The notes under the pieces: generated by a model
Told to the model about the DNA's origin: nothing
The model's input: the letters and a program-made list of their open reading frames with translations, nothing else
The model's database searches: none
In this document: positions 46,505 through 58,763 of the stretch, piece after piece
Layout of the letters: every line of letters begins with the position of its first letter
Numbering within the stretch: position 1 is the first letter of the stretch
NCBI GenBank assembly: GCA_011009095.1
Contig: VTPC01000791.1
Span: 186,001 to 250,000 of the forward strand
DNA from: Ignelater luminosus
Taxonomy: Eukaryota > Arthropoda > Insecta > Coleoptera > Elateridae
Length of the DNA: 64,000 bases
Direction: 5' to 3'
Position numbers and translations under genes: made by a program

Positions 46505-48330
46505 CAGTGTTGGCAACCTGGATTTATCCCTTAATTAAGGGATATTTTACCTACATGGCATGTAGTAGGGGATAAAGGGATTTTTTAAGTTTTATGCAAT
46601 AATTAAGGGATTCTTTCAGTTACTTACTAAATTTTATTTAATAAAACCAACACTTTTATTTTCATTACGCACATAGCGTAATACATCTGAAAACGTGGCC
46701 AACTCTATAACGCGTACTTCATGTAACTTCATTCGCTTGCTTTTAACGTATCCGCATGACCATGGTTTAACATATGGTTTCTTGTGCAAACGGAATGCAT
46801 GTGAATCATCCAAGTCCAATACACATACAAATTTTAAGTCCTTAGGGTGTTTCAAGTTTGTTTAATTCAGTTACCGGTCTAATCTTAGTTTTTAGTGTTT
46901 TAGTGCTTAGTACTGTTTGTTAAATACTGCTTTAACAGTTAACTATATAAATATGGTGTTGACATTAGTAAGATTATTAGTATTAATAATGTTTTACCAA
47001 CATTTCTGTCAATAATGAATTTTACTAGTAGTAGCGATGAACGAACCGGGTCGAAGTTTTCTAGTCGGGCCTGTCCAACTGTTGGAGCTTGTCGGGTCAT
47101 ACGGTCTGTGAGGCCTTTTGGACTTATCGGCCCTTCGGGCTTCTCGAGCCTGTCAGACCTGGTGAGCTTTTTGGACTTCTCGGCCCTCCGGGTCTATCGC
47201 GCCTGGCGGGTCATACAGCTCTGTTGGGGTTTTTGGATTTCTGTCAGGCCTGTCGAACCTTTTGGACTTGTCGGCCCTTCGAGTCTATCGGCCCTGGCGG
47301 GTCATATGGGTCTATTGGGGTTTTTGGATTTCTGTCAGGCCGTCAGGCCTGTCGAGCCTTTTGGACTTGTCAGCCCTTCGAGTCTATCGAGCCTGACAAG
47401 TCAACGGGTCTGTTAGGGCTTTTGGATTTCTCGGCCCTTCGGGCTTCTCGAGTCTATCGAGCGTCAGGTCTATACAGCCTTTTGGACTTCTGGCCCTTCG
47501 GGTCTATTGGGGTTTTTGGATTTCTGTCAAGTCATCAGGCCTGTCGAGCCTTTTGAACTTCTCGGCCCTCCGGGTCTATCGGACATGGCGGGTCATATGG
47601 GTCCGTTGGGGTTTTTTGATTTCTTGGCCCTTCGGGTTTCTCGGGTCTGTCGGACCTTCAGGCCAGTCACGCATTCTGGACTCCTCTGCCCTTCGGGTCT
47701 ATCGAGCCTGCGGGCCATACGAGTCTGTTGGGATTTTTGGACTTCTTGGCCCTTCGAGCTTCTCGGGTCCGTCAGGTTGTCAAGCCTGTCGTGCCTCTTA
47801 GACTTATCGGTCCTTCGGGTCTATCAGGCCGTTTTATCTCTCAGGCCTGTCGGGTCATACGGGTCTGTTGGGGTTTTTGGATTTTCGTTCGGACCTCCGG
47901 TATGTTGGAGTGTTTCGGGCTTCTCTGCAGGGCCGTTCGGACCTCTAGGGCTATTGGGGTGTGTCGGACCGATCAAGAAGTTACCGGGCTTTTTTCGGAT
48001 CGCGTCAAGTTTGTCTCCAGTCGGGGAGATAAAAAAATCTTATCAAAAGAAGTTTCTACCTTATGACTCGCACCAGAATAATATAAGAAATGGATTGAAA
48101 AAACAGACAATGAATATCATGCCCGCTGTAAGGTGTGTAATGTAAAACTGAAATGCGAATCTTCTGAACTGCAAAGACACGCAAATTCTCAAAAACATCA
48201 AACCAACATGGTCCATAAAGATCTGATGATTAAGTCAAATTTGTACACTCAATACACATTTTTACATATATCTTGTTCAGTTCAGTGCGATTTGGTGTTC
48301 AATCAAAATCAAAGGTAAGTTCTTATTTAT
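46505..48330 (+). mobile_element. hAT-type element, 5' end and BED-finger exon with minisatellite inside
   Basis: The left end at 46505 reads cagtgttggcaacctggatt, a typical hAT-like terminus, followed by repeated subterminal aagggat motifs (46536-46610). An ATG at 47015 opens MNFTSSSDERTGSKFSSR. Then comes a GC-rich minisatellite (47050-47975). After it the plus strand encodes YKKWIEKTDNEYHARCKVCN and VKLKCESSELQRHANSQKH at about 48091-48210, a BED-type zinc finger (C-x2-C...H-x5-H). This is how hAT transposases and their domesticated relatives begin. The downstream catalytic domain is missing and the 3' terminus was not found. The order terminus, start codon, finger makes one decayed hAT the best reading. 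Confidence 0.55.
47050..47975 (+). repeat. GC-rich minisatellite open in three forward frames
   Basis: About 925 bp of imperfect head-to-tail repeats are built from the phrases gcccttcgggtctatcg, cttttggacttctcgg, ggcctgtcgagcc and gttggggtttttggatttc in a somewhat variable order. Base composition is far above the AT-rich surroundings. All three plus-strand frames stay open over hundreds of bases because the unit lacks stop codons, giving low-complexity Ser/Gly/Leu/Phe-rich translations. These ORFs should not be taken as proteins. Confidence 0.85.
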
Positions 48331-48359
48331 AGGACTGTTAATAGAAATTTTGATATAAA

Positions 48360-48852
48360 TACAAGGTGTTCTAAAATTGGCGAATTATGAGACACCCTGT
48401 ATAATAGGTCCGTGTTTACATGGGCATGTTTGTTCTGACGTTATCTCCGGTACTTAGATTGTTTTCTTTGAATTTCAAGTTTAATAGTAATGTTAGTATA
48501 ATGTCAGAAGGAAATTCAACAGTTCGGTTCAGTTATACACGCGCTAATCATTAGGTATTATCTAAATATTCTAAATACATAAATGAATAGCAACCGGTGT
48601 TTAAACATAACCTCAAATTGTAGGAAAGCGTCCTGGAATCGTTCATGATTGTTACACATTGTGACTAGTAGCGGCAATCTCGCATTCTGTGTTTAATTCT
48701 ATTGATTGAACTTTTTGAAACTCGAATAAAGTTTTTCCAAAGAATTCTGAAAAAATAGAATGATCTTAATTGAACCTTAGCTTTCATGTAAAGATTTTAA
48801 AGAAAAATTATGAAAATACCCCTTAATTCAAAAACGAATAACCCTGTATTGT
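48360..48852 (+). repeat. Short non-autonomous element with acaaggtgttc / ccctgta ends
   Basis: It starts acaaggtgttctaaaattgg and ends ataaccctgta (about 48852). Inside, 48525-48690 and 48755-48850 match, in reverse complement, two blocks at 61300-61445 and 60530-60615. The shared phrases are caaccggtgttt, aacataacctcaaattgtag and 'tgatcttaattg.acctta'. The first 42 bp also form a mini-palindrome (aaggtgttc...gacaccctgt). Confidence 0.55.
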
Positions 48853-50860
48853 AGACCTATACATGCAGTAGAAGATCACAATTCTAATTTTCACAGTTGA
48901 CTTAAGCTACGTTTTATGAACATAACGCAACAATATTCATCTAGTTCACCAACATAATTTAAAAAAGTGAAAGAACAAATTCAAATGAAACAAAAGCGCA
49001 TTCCTTAATTATCAAATTTTTATATCAGTCTGGAAGGAATTCGTCCAAAACACTTTTATATACTGTTACTTTAAGACTGGTTTATCGATGAAATATAGCC
49101 GTATAGTTAAACCATTCTCATTACATAATTATTATTAGCGACTCGAGTGTAAAAAGTTCGATTTAGAAAAAAAGATGACTAAAAACAGGCAACGTCCTTA
49201 ACATAAATCTTACAAGCAGAATAATTTTGGAAACGTTTACCTTTTTGCTCGATTCATTCATGCAAAGTTCATCCACACATTTCTGCCTACTTACGATGAT
49301 TAATGTGACGAAATCTGTTCTTACGAAAAAAAAGTGTTGTTATGTCATTACAATTAAGAGAAAAGTGTCGCACAGGAAATTAAAGTTTTACATTAATTAA
49401 TATCTCAATTTGAGAAATTTGGTGCTAATACTTTGTCTACAAGTAATAACGGATATCAATTAAGAATAATTCTAAAAAAGCAAACAATACGTTTCACCTC
49501 AACTTTCGTTTTTGTTTTTAGGAAAATCTGTTAAGATAAATGAAAAGTGAAGATATTTTCTTAACATATAATAACAATAAAAATGCATACATTAATATCT
49601 CTAACGGTTAAAATGCTTTATTAGAACCGTGCGACCTTGCATAAATAATTTTGCATTCATTGTTCTTAAGATGAAAGGTTGCCTTTTCACTTATAGTTAA
49701 GGTTTCGTACACACAACAGTACCGTCAAATAATTTCCCATGCGCTACTTTACCTTAGTTAATTCTAATTTAATGTGTGTATGTATAAATAAAGATTTTTT
49801 TTCTATCACATAAATTTAATTCTGAGATTGCAAAAACAATATTGTCTGATTTCAGCATTCTTTCGACGACGAAGAGATATTGTATTTCTCCGATTTAAAT
49901 CGGCATTAAAAAGACGATTTGATGCGGTTTTGGTTCCATCGAGAAAATGAATAAAAACGGATACTTTACGGTTCGATTTGTGTTGTGTTACAATTTAAAA
50001 TGTTAAGTAATAAATTACAGCTTTATACAGGATATTGGATTATAATGCTCTTGGCACCTTTTAAAGCTATTTGTCGTTTTCTCCATCTTTGTACGTAGAG
50101 AAACCGTGAAGTCGATACAAATCGTGGCTTTTAATTTGTTAATCAGACTACCAATTCAAATCAAATATGACATAACATTGTTTATAAAAAAAATAATACT
50201 AAATGTATCTCAGTAGATTAAAATTAGATTTCAATATGGCCAACCCGGAATTTATACATTCAGAGAGATTTGACAGTTCTACTTTATTAGTTCCGGGGCC
50301 ATTAATTTTCATTTAGACAGTTATTATAGATTTATTTTGTTCGATTTAAACATTTTAGTATTATCCAAAAGTTAATAAGTGTGAAAAAATATTTGCCATT
50401 CTTTAACAAGGTTAACTAATAAAACACAATTTTAGTATTCATAACATTCGATTAATTATGTGAGTATAATAATTGATATTTTTTTAACGAGAGGAAAAAA
50501 CTTGTAAATAATTTAAATACGCGCGTCCACGGAAGCAGGGGACATACTATAGCGAAAGAACAATTTTACAATACGCTTACTATCACGTTAATAAAAACAC
50601 TGCACGTGAGAGAGAACAGGATTACTTATAAGGTTAATAAACAAGAGGCAAGTGCCATTAAATAATGATCAATAAAAAGGGTAAAGAATGCTCGCGTTTA
50701 TGCAGAGAATAGTTATTTATGCAACACATACACAAGGTAGTACTTGTTTCATCAATAGGAAATTTGACCGCATCCCATAAACGGGAAATCGGAAACGCTG
50801 TGCTATTTTCACGCAGCAGAACACCTTATTTTTGCTAATACTGTCCACTTGTTGTAACTA
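48853..50860. other. AT-rich stretch, nothing recognised
   Basis: No ORF of note, no terminus, and no repeat with a partner elsewhere that I could find. Confidence 0.5.
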
Positions 50861-50863
50861 TAA

Positions 50864-51085
50864 TCCGTGATGTCCAACTAATAATCTGTTGGTTATATGG
50901 TGTCCATGAGTGTTTAGAGCAAATTTCCAGCGTTTTTTCCAGGATTTTCAGGCATTTAATAACATTATGAAAACCAGTATCTGTATAAGTCCCTAAACTG
51001 TGTAAACTCTAGACGTACTTCCTGCACAGTCAGCGTAACGCCGTGGGTTATCTAAAGACTCTTCTGTACTTAGAGCGGCACGATG
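50864..51085 (+). repeat. Satellite-like unit A (~220 bp)
   Basis: First copy of a unit recurring at 53243-53478, 53479-53690, 53691-53935 and partly at 55190-55295. Landmarks are aataatctgttggttat, 'gtttagagcaaatttccagc', ggcatttaataacatt.tgaa and aaccagtatctgt.taagt. The copies differ by scattered substitutions and small indels. Confidence 0.8.
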
Positions 51086-51489
51086 CACAGTGATCGGAAA
51101 CCAGAAAAAAGCGGCCAAAACTCTAAAAAATGAATCTACGCAGAATGAAATTTAAATATATTTATATTTACAACTAAACATTCAAAAATTAGTATTCGTA
51201 ATTAATTTATGCATATTACAATACATTGTATTATAAATAATACTTGCTTTTGATTTTAACCATTGCTTTGAAAGTGTATATCTCGCTAAATTAAAAAAAG
51301 CATCAAAATTGTCTACTTTACTCACGAAATAGAATTTCAAACACTATGCAGTATAATAGTCATTGCAATTTTATAGTATGATTTCAATGTAAAATTCAAT
51401 GTTCAAAGTTAGCTGAACAATGTTCGAGTTTTTTTTTAGTCATCTTGAAATTTGAAAATGTTATCCCGTGGTCCTCTGTGAATTTATGT

Positions 51490-51950
51490 CAAAACATTAG
51501 ACAAGTGTTTTTTTGCATCGGCCGAGCTCGACGTTAAGGGGGTGAAAGCCACCCTCGAAAATCTAATAAATTTTATTTAAAGCCCTGTAACTCCCAAACG
51601 GTAGTAGATATCGAGATGGTTCAAATGGCAAAGTTTAATCACTTTTTATCCCCTATCTGGTTGTACAAGCAAATTTCTTTGTACGTTCACCCTCAACTCC
51701 CACCCCCGAAAACCACCCCCTTTTTATACTTTTTATTTTTTCTTGCTGGTTTTTTTTGAGATTACTTACTATGGAATTTTAAGAGTTAGGGATATTTTGG
51801 TTTTTTGAAATTCGCATTCGCTCGACAAAAACAAATTTTCAAAAACTTGCCTTTTGACGAATTTTTATTTCCGTTTTTAATGTAAAATATGATACAAGCT
51901 CAGCCGATACAAAAAAAATAGGCGTCTAATGTTTTGACCCGAACTACTTA
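51490..51950. repeat. GC-richer non-coding repeat-like segment
   Basis: Contains 'ctgtaactcccaaacggtag' and cgagatggttcaaatggc, a style of sequence common in non-coding insect transposons. No second copy occurs in this window, so the label rests on composition and resemblance. It sits between satellite unit A and the long-TIR MITE. Confidence 0.3.
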
Positions 51951-51954
51951 TACA

Positions 51955-52817
51955 GTGTTCGCCAAAAAGTCTGCACCATATAGGAAGTGTTTATTGAATG
52001 GAAAATCTGTTTCCGGCATCAGGTTTTGCTTGCTCCAGAACCAAAAATGACCTAATCAAAAGTAATCATGAGGTCGCCATTGGCCATTACCTGTCAAATT
52101 TGACATTTTTCGAAAAAATGTTTGAAAATGAACTTATTTGACCGAATTTAGAAAATTTTCTGCCCGTATGCAAATTTTCAAAAGTCTACCACAATTTTCA
52201 TATTTTGCCTTTTATTTCACTTTTCCTTATTTGTTAATCAATAAAAGTCGATCCAATCTAATTCAAGCCACTTATTGATTAGATACATATTGCACAATAC
52301 TCATTTTACGGTCTAAATAATCTTCTTTTCCTTAGTTTTATATAAAAAATGAAAATGGAGCTTTGGTAAAGTAGCGCACTTGGTGCAAAGTTCATCTCAT
52401 TCATACAGATAAACACATAAATCCGATTTGTAATCAGGGCGTGCAATGCATATCTTATCTTCCAAATAAACATTTACAAAAACTTGTTAACAATACGTCC
52501 ACACAAATAAGGAAAAGCGAAATAAAAGGCAGAATATGAAAATCGTACTAGGCTTTTGACAATTTGCATACGGGTACAAAACTGCAAAAAAACATCTTTT
52601 TCTTATGACTTTCTTCAAAATTCGGTCAAATAAGTCCATTTCTTGGACATTTTTTTTCTAAAAATGTCAGATTTGACAGGTAATGGAGACCAAATGATTA
52701 CTTTTGATTAGGTCATTTTTGATTATGGAGCAAACAAAACCTAATGCCGAAAAAAATATTTCTAAAAGTCACTCAATACAAATGTTTCCCATATGGTGCA
52801 GACTTTTTGGCGGACAC
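51955..52817. mobile_element. Long-TIR MITE (~860 bp)
   Basis: The left end gtgttcgccaaaaagtctgc and the right end, mirror of gtgtccgccaaaaagtctgc, start inverted repeats of roughly 270 bp each. They include tgacctaatcaaaagtaatc, cctgtcaaatttgacatttt and ggcaaaatatgaaaat.gt-type phrases. Only about 300 bp in the centre are unpaired. There is no ORF. It is a foldback-type non-autonomous DNA transposon inserted between satellite copies. No clear target duplication was found. Confidence 0.75.
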
Positions 52818-53242
52818 CAAGTTTCAAAAAAAAAATCAGTGAGGTACACCTCGTGTTAAAAAACTAAGTCGATATCATATATAATATCATTATGTTGACA
52901 AATCGCCATTTTCGATTCCGATTATCTCGAAAAGTATTCGAGATATCTAAATACCGATTATGTATTTGTAATCAGGAGAAGATTCTAAGTTGATTTCATA
53001 TATAACATGTCCTGTAAAGTTACGGCAACATGGCAACAGACCAACACACAGACGGAATGTACGAATTTAGATACGAAACTTTTTAAATTTCGTCGCTAAA
53101 ACAAATAAATAAATAAGGTAATTTCCATTTTTACATCTTTTTGGAGAGCAAAGACGCCAACAATACCTTATATACAAAATATTTAAGGAATTCTGAGAGT
53201 TATTTAGTTTTGATCGGTTTTTTGTTATTTCCGAACATTGTG

Positions 53243-53935
53243 CGACGTGATTCGTAATGTCAAACTAATGATCAGTTGGTTATTTAGTATCCACGAATGT
53301 TTAGAATATATTTCCAGCATTTTCTCAAAATTCTTAGGCATTTAATAACATTGTGAAAACTAATACCTGTGTAAGTTCCTAATCTTTATAATTCTGTAAA
53401 TCGTAGACGTACTATCTATATAACTAGCGTAGCGCGACCACGGATTATCTCGAGATTCTTCTGTATTTAGAATAGCATGACGTGTTTCGTAATGCCAAAC
53501 TAATAATCGGTTGGTTATTTAGTATCTGCGAGTGTTTAAAGCAGATTTCCAGCGTTTTTGTCAAAATTAATGAATGAATCTGGATTTGCAACTTTATAAT
53601 TCTGCAAATTCTAGAAGTAGTTTCTGTACAATCAGCCTAGGGCGTAGCACCACAGGTTAGCTAAAGATCTTTCTGTGTTTATAACGGCAGAGGGTAATTC
53701 ATAATGTTGAACTGATAATCTGTTGGTTACTTAGTATCTTCTACTAGTGTTTAGAGAAAAGTTCCAGCGCTTTCTTCAAGATTTTCAGGCATTTAATAAC
53801 ATTGTGAAAACCAGTATCTGTGTAAGTCCCCAACGTCGACATGCAATTTTATAATTCTGTAAACTCAAGATATACTTTCTGTACAACGCAGTGTGGAGTG
53901 TAGCACCACTGGTTATCTAAAGATTCTTTTGTATT
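53243..53935 (+). repeat. Satellite-like units B, C, D in tandem
   Basis: Three consecutive copies start near 53243, 53479 and 53691 (spacings about 236 and 212 bp), each homologous to unit A at 50864. Each ends with a phrase like ttatctaaagattcttctgt. The array has no coding content. Confidence 0.8.
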
Positions 53936-53952
53936 TATATTTTTATTATCTA

Positions 53953-54334
53953 GTATCCTGTAAATTGTATGCTATATCTTGTATGCTGTATATTGTATCG
54001 TGTATCATGTATCTTGTATGCTGTATCTAATATCCTGCACATTCTATGCTGTATCTTGTATGCTGCATCATGTATCATGTATCTTGTATCCTGCATCTAG
54101 TATCCTGTGTCTTGTATGCTATCTATTGTATCGTGTATCATGTATTTTGTATGGTGTGTATTGTATCCTGCATCGTATATCCTGCACATTCTATGCTGCA
54201 TCTTGCATGGTGCATCATGTATCTTGTATGCTGTGTATTGTATCCTGTGTCTTGTATAATATATATTGTACGCTGTGTCCTGTATCCTGTATATTATACG
54301 CTGTATCTGGTATCCTGTATTTTGTACTTGTATT
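53953..54334 (+). repeat. Minisatellite of ~10-bp tgtatcctgta units
   Basis: About 380 bp are made of variants of tgtatcttgta, tgctgtatc and tgtatcctgc in tandem. Two overlapping forward frames stay open through it and produce Cys/Tyr/Val/Ser-rich low-complexity peptides, which are artefacts of the repeat. Confidence 0.85.
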
Positions 54335-54439
54335 CAGGGGTAGGCAGAAGAGAGGTAGCTAGGGGAGGCGTGGGATTTATTTTACACCCGTAACTGAAAA
54401 ACAATCTAAAGAATTAGAAGTTTGTGAATGAAAGACTTA

Positions 54440-55190
54440 TGACTGTTGCTCCCAATGATAACGCATAGAGATAAAGAAAACAACTACAACAACTTGTAGA
54501 CGACGGAACCGGCGATATTTCCATATTGGGTAATCTCAATGGAAGAGTTGGGAAGGTGCCGGATGCCATGTAAAGGTTATAGGAGGATACGGAAAGCAAG
54601 AAAGAAATGATAATGGCGACAGGTTAATCGACTTTTGTGTGGTCAACGACTTAGTAATTATCAATACGTTTTTTCCACATAAGCGGATACACCAAATAAC
54701 CAGATAGTAACCAAGTAGGAACGAAAATTCTATAATAGATTATGCAATGGTAAGGAAGAATTGTTTCTCAGGAGTATTGAACACGAGCCTTGAGAAGACA
54801 AGGTTCAGAATTCCAGCAGCGAGAGTGGAACAAAAGAAAAGGGGCAACGAAAACGAGAATAAAGAACAATAAACTAAAAAAAAGGAAGTTAAAGAAGAGT
54901 ATCAGCGATTAGTAGTAGAGAAGATGAATGAGAGACAGGATCGTCTGGGAACTGAAAATCTAGAGGTGGCTTGAACTGCTTTCAAAGATACTATCTTAGA
55001 ATCTGCAGAGGCAACCTATGAAAAAGAGAAAACGGGGAGAAATAGAGTAAAGAAAACACGGTGGTGAACAGAGGCATGTGTTAAAGACGTAGGGCTTGGA
55101 AGACCTATCTGACGAATAAAACAGAGAATTATGAGCGGTATAAGGAAAAGAGAAGAATAAGCAAGATAAAGGTAGAACACACAAAAGTTA
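54440..55190 (+). pseudogene. LINE endonuclease and linker fragment
   Basis: The plus strand encodes GDISILGNLNGRVGK (compare GDFN.R.G of the endonuclease core) near 54511-54555. It goes on with RNDNGDRLIDFCVVNDLVII and NTFFPHKRIHQIT at about 54609-54700, then NENSIIDYAMV near 54720. After a charged linker comes RRISKIKVEHTKVR near 55150-55190. This is the apurinic-type endonuclease of an insect LINE followed by the region before the reverse transcriptase. It is interrupted by several stops and lacks both the N-terminal start and the reverse transcriptase. The family differs from the ORF1 remnant at 18482, as far as can be judged. Confidence 0.7.
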
Positions 55191-55295
55191 GATCTAAAGA
55201 TTCTTTTTTATTTCGAATGACACGAAGTAATTCTCACTATCGAACTAATAATCTGTTGGTTATTTAGTATCTACGGGTATTTCGAGCAATTTTTT
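55190..55295 (+). repeat. Satellite-like unit E, partial
   Basis: Resumes the satellite with atctaaagattctt and 'actaataatctgttggttat' right after the LINE fragment. The minisatellite and LINE piece together therefore lie inside the satellite. Confidence 0.7.
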
Positions 55296-58200
55296 TAATT
55301 TTGATTTTAGCATTTTAATTCAGTTTAATCAAGTATTTCAAATCAGCTAATAGCTTTTGAAAACTTTTATTTTTGAAGATAATTGCAAAATATTCTTATA
55401 GGTTATTAAAGTGAATTAAAATTTAAAGTTGACTTTCAATTTATTATAAACAAACGGTTCACAAGGGAAAAATAAATTAGAACCTTTACTCTAATTTCCT
55501 ATACACAGAAAAAATCGCAATATATTATTAACATTGAATAACCACAACAAAACGTGTTAATTTACTTTATTAGATTTTATCAATGATCGCGAATAGCCGC
55601 AAATCATTATTTTCAAATATTTATTGAACGCCAAGGAAGTAAAAGGGAACGCTGTTATTACTCTCATTGAACCTAAAACGCCAATCTGATTTATTCACTT
55701 AAATAGCTCGAGATCAGAATTCTAAATATTTGTTAACGCTTTCTAATCAGATTTTATGTTTAGTAAATGATTGCTTCTGTTGCAACGAATCTAATTAAAC
55801 CATATGGTACCTAACGACCGGTATTCTTTTCTTCTAATAATAATCCGAATCAAGGCACAAAACGGAACCGTATAGGAATTCCCGGTGTGTCCTTGCAGCT
55901 TACAGGTAGGTACCGCATACACGCAACAGTTGTCTAACCAAGAAATGACCGACTAAAAAGCGAGTCTTAAGGTGTATTATAAATCCCCACCAGACATGTG
56001 GAGTACTACCCGGTAAAATTGAGTTTGGTACTGCTACATTCAGAAGTACTTGATACACCACTGAGTTTAATGGCACACCTGTAGGACTACTACTTGTTCT
56101 TTTAGAAAACTATAGGAAACATGTGACAGAGTGAAATTGAAAAGTTGGTAAACTTAACAGTAATGTGATCTTGTTAAATATTTAAATAAAAAATTGTGAA
56201 TACTATAATTTAATTTTATAAAAGTAATTTGTGTGCCACCTATGGAACTGTGATTTAATTTATCTTATAAGACGCCCACGCATCTATAATGGAGTTTATA
56301 CACATATTTAAAGTAAGGCTACTCTTATTAATATATAACTATTTATAAATGAATAAATAAATAAATTTTCTATTTGCATAGGTTATGTTTTACGAGTAGT
56401 ATATTATGTAAAGTAAATAAATAATGCGGTATAGGTGAAATCAAATTTATAATTAGGTAGGTTTCGATTAACACAGAGGAACAGCATAATTAAAAAGATT
56501 AAGAATCGTAAAATATTTTATTGCAAAATATAAAATTATACTGGCCAAATTGTAAACGATACTTCGTCCTGTACTTGCAACAAATTCAAAATTAAATTAG
56601 GCAATATGATTTTACAAAATTTATTTACTTAATTACAGTTTTAGATATTTTACTCGAGAGACATACTATAGTTTTATTATTATTATTATTATTATTATTT
56701 TACATTAGATAGACAAACGTTTGAAAATTGTAAATCTCGAGAATTAAAATGTATACTGAGACAATTAGCACATCATTTATTTGCCTTGAATAAAAAGGAC
56801 TGTTTGTTAAATTAAATACATGAACAAATTGTAAATGAAAATTAACAAAAAAAATTGCTATTCTGTGAAAAATACACGAGTACTTGAAACTCGGGAAAAT
56901 TATTCACTTGATTATGGTGTTTAATAACATATTTAAGTGTGTAACATGAAGGTTGCTTGTATCAAAACCAAAATAAATGGCCTGCGAACAGTTATCTTCT
57001 CCATCTATTTCGCTTCATAGTTAGTTTTCTATTATTCTGGGAAACGTTGGTTTTAATAAAACAAATTACATGACGATATTATTAATGCAATTTAAAAATC
57101 CTTGAAATACTTACAATTCCCTTACTTGACATTCAATTATGTTCCTTTTCCGTTCACGAGGCAAACTCGACTCGACTTTTACATGTCGTTTTTGCATAAG
57201 GGAAAACGATTTGCTATTGCAATCTTCGTTTAATGAAAATTCCTAACTTTCATTATTTAAAAAATATGCTCGATTACAGATATTCAAAGTAACTAATAAT
57301 TACTGCTTGTATGAAATAAACTTATTTTCATGGTATGTTGGATATTGTTATGGTCGGTATACTAGATATTATGAAAAAACGTTGAGAAAGTGTGCAAACA
57401 ACAGTAGCGAGATAACAAAAATAATTATAATTTTATAATAAATAAAAAAAAGCTCGTTCTGTAAAAACCAAAACAAATTTAAAGACTATTAACTTGTTCG
57501 TTGTAATCTTGCAATCTCATTTTAATTAATGATCCATAGATTGTCCCAAAAAGTGACAGTGCACACCAAACAACCATCAAGATATGCTCAATCGAACTAC
57601 AAAGACTTTAAAACCGTGTTAAACGCTTTAGGAATAATTGTTAAGAAACAATGAGCACATTTTAATTTTATTACACGCTCGCTTTCAGTTTATGTCCTAC
57701 ATTTATTATTTTCCCTTATAATACGAAATCAAACATAACAATACGGTGCATCTGCCTGCTGCAATAACATGCATATCAATTATTTACTTAAACAAAAAAA
57801 TTATATATTGGAACGCGGGACATGTGTCATTGGCATTTGCAAGATAATTTTAACATATGCAAATTTATTCCCACAAAAGCAGGTCATTCTATTCCAGTAC
57901 CACCACCAACATAATATTACAACGAAAGTATGTGTTTATGATTTGTGCCCTCTGCTAAACAACAATTTGTTAAGATTTCACACGATTGCAATAAACCGTA
58001 TAATTAACTAAAGTTTAACCAACAAACGCACCCGCGAGATACGGATACAGTTTTTATTATTTGTGTGGTATCTATGCGTGCCCGAGGGCGCGCACGCGTG
58101 CGTGAAATAAATATATAACTGATTGGTTATTATAGTCATCACTCATCGTCATCAAGTAGTAGATACGTTTATATTATTAAGAGCAGTTGAAGAAACAAAA

Positions 58201-58760
58201 TGCCCAAAGCCTCACCTTAACCTCTGCAGGTAAAAAAATTGAAATTTCCACAAATAGAAAGTACAAATATTTTTCTTATTAATACAAATAATAACTTTTA
58301 AAGGTTGCAACATTTTTAATACCACCATTATAATCTAGAACACATTTCAAAATTGTTCACTTTTACAATTTTGATCGTTAATAATAAAATTGTTGAAATA
58401 AAAAATCTCCAACAGTAACGATCAATATGGAAAATATATTGTTAATACTTATTACAAATCCGATTGTTTCTAATGACATTGAAACGGAATAAATGACAAG
58501 AGAAAAACCACAAGGTATTAACCACAGGAGGGCGGATTGTGAGAAAGAGCATTTAAGTCACTCAAATCCAGCGATACTACCTCAAGCTGCATATCTACAA
58601 AAATATTATTATCTGCTGAACAATAAAACAATAAATAACAAGAGAGATTGATTAGAGCATTATTATAACGCTAAGTTCATGTAAACGTCACAAGTCCATA
58701 ACGACGGACGTAGCAACTGCTTTGACTACTGTCATGTCATCGTCAAAAACAAAACAACGA
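55296..58760. other. Long AT-rich stretch without recognisable gene
   Basis: Contains a (tta)n microsatellite at 56673-56699 and a small CpG-rich patch at 58075-58110. Short ORFs such as 57769-58011 have no support. It may be upstream intron of NAA15 or intergenic DNA. Confidence 0.5.
56673..56699. repeat. (tta)n microsatellite
   Basis: Nine perfect trinucleotide units in a row. Confidence 0.9.
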
Positions 58761-58763
58761 AAC

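Noticed and set aside
46634-46855. 73-codon minus-strand ORF starting MKHPKDLKFVCVLD
   Set aside because: It lies in the subterminal non-coding part of the hAT element and matches no domain I know.
47015-48145. Overlapping ORFs of 112 to 212 codons in three forward frames
   Set aside because: They are produced by a stop-free GC-rich minisatellite. The three translations are equally open and low in complexity, so none is evidence for a protein.
53979-54393. Two ORFs of 127 and 115 codons rich in Cys and Tyr
   Set aside because: Translation of the tgtatcctgta minisatellite in two frames. No start context and no family resemblance.
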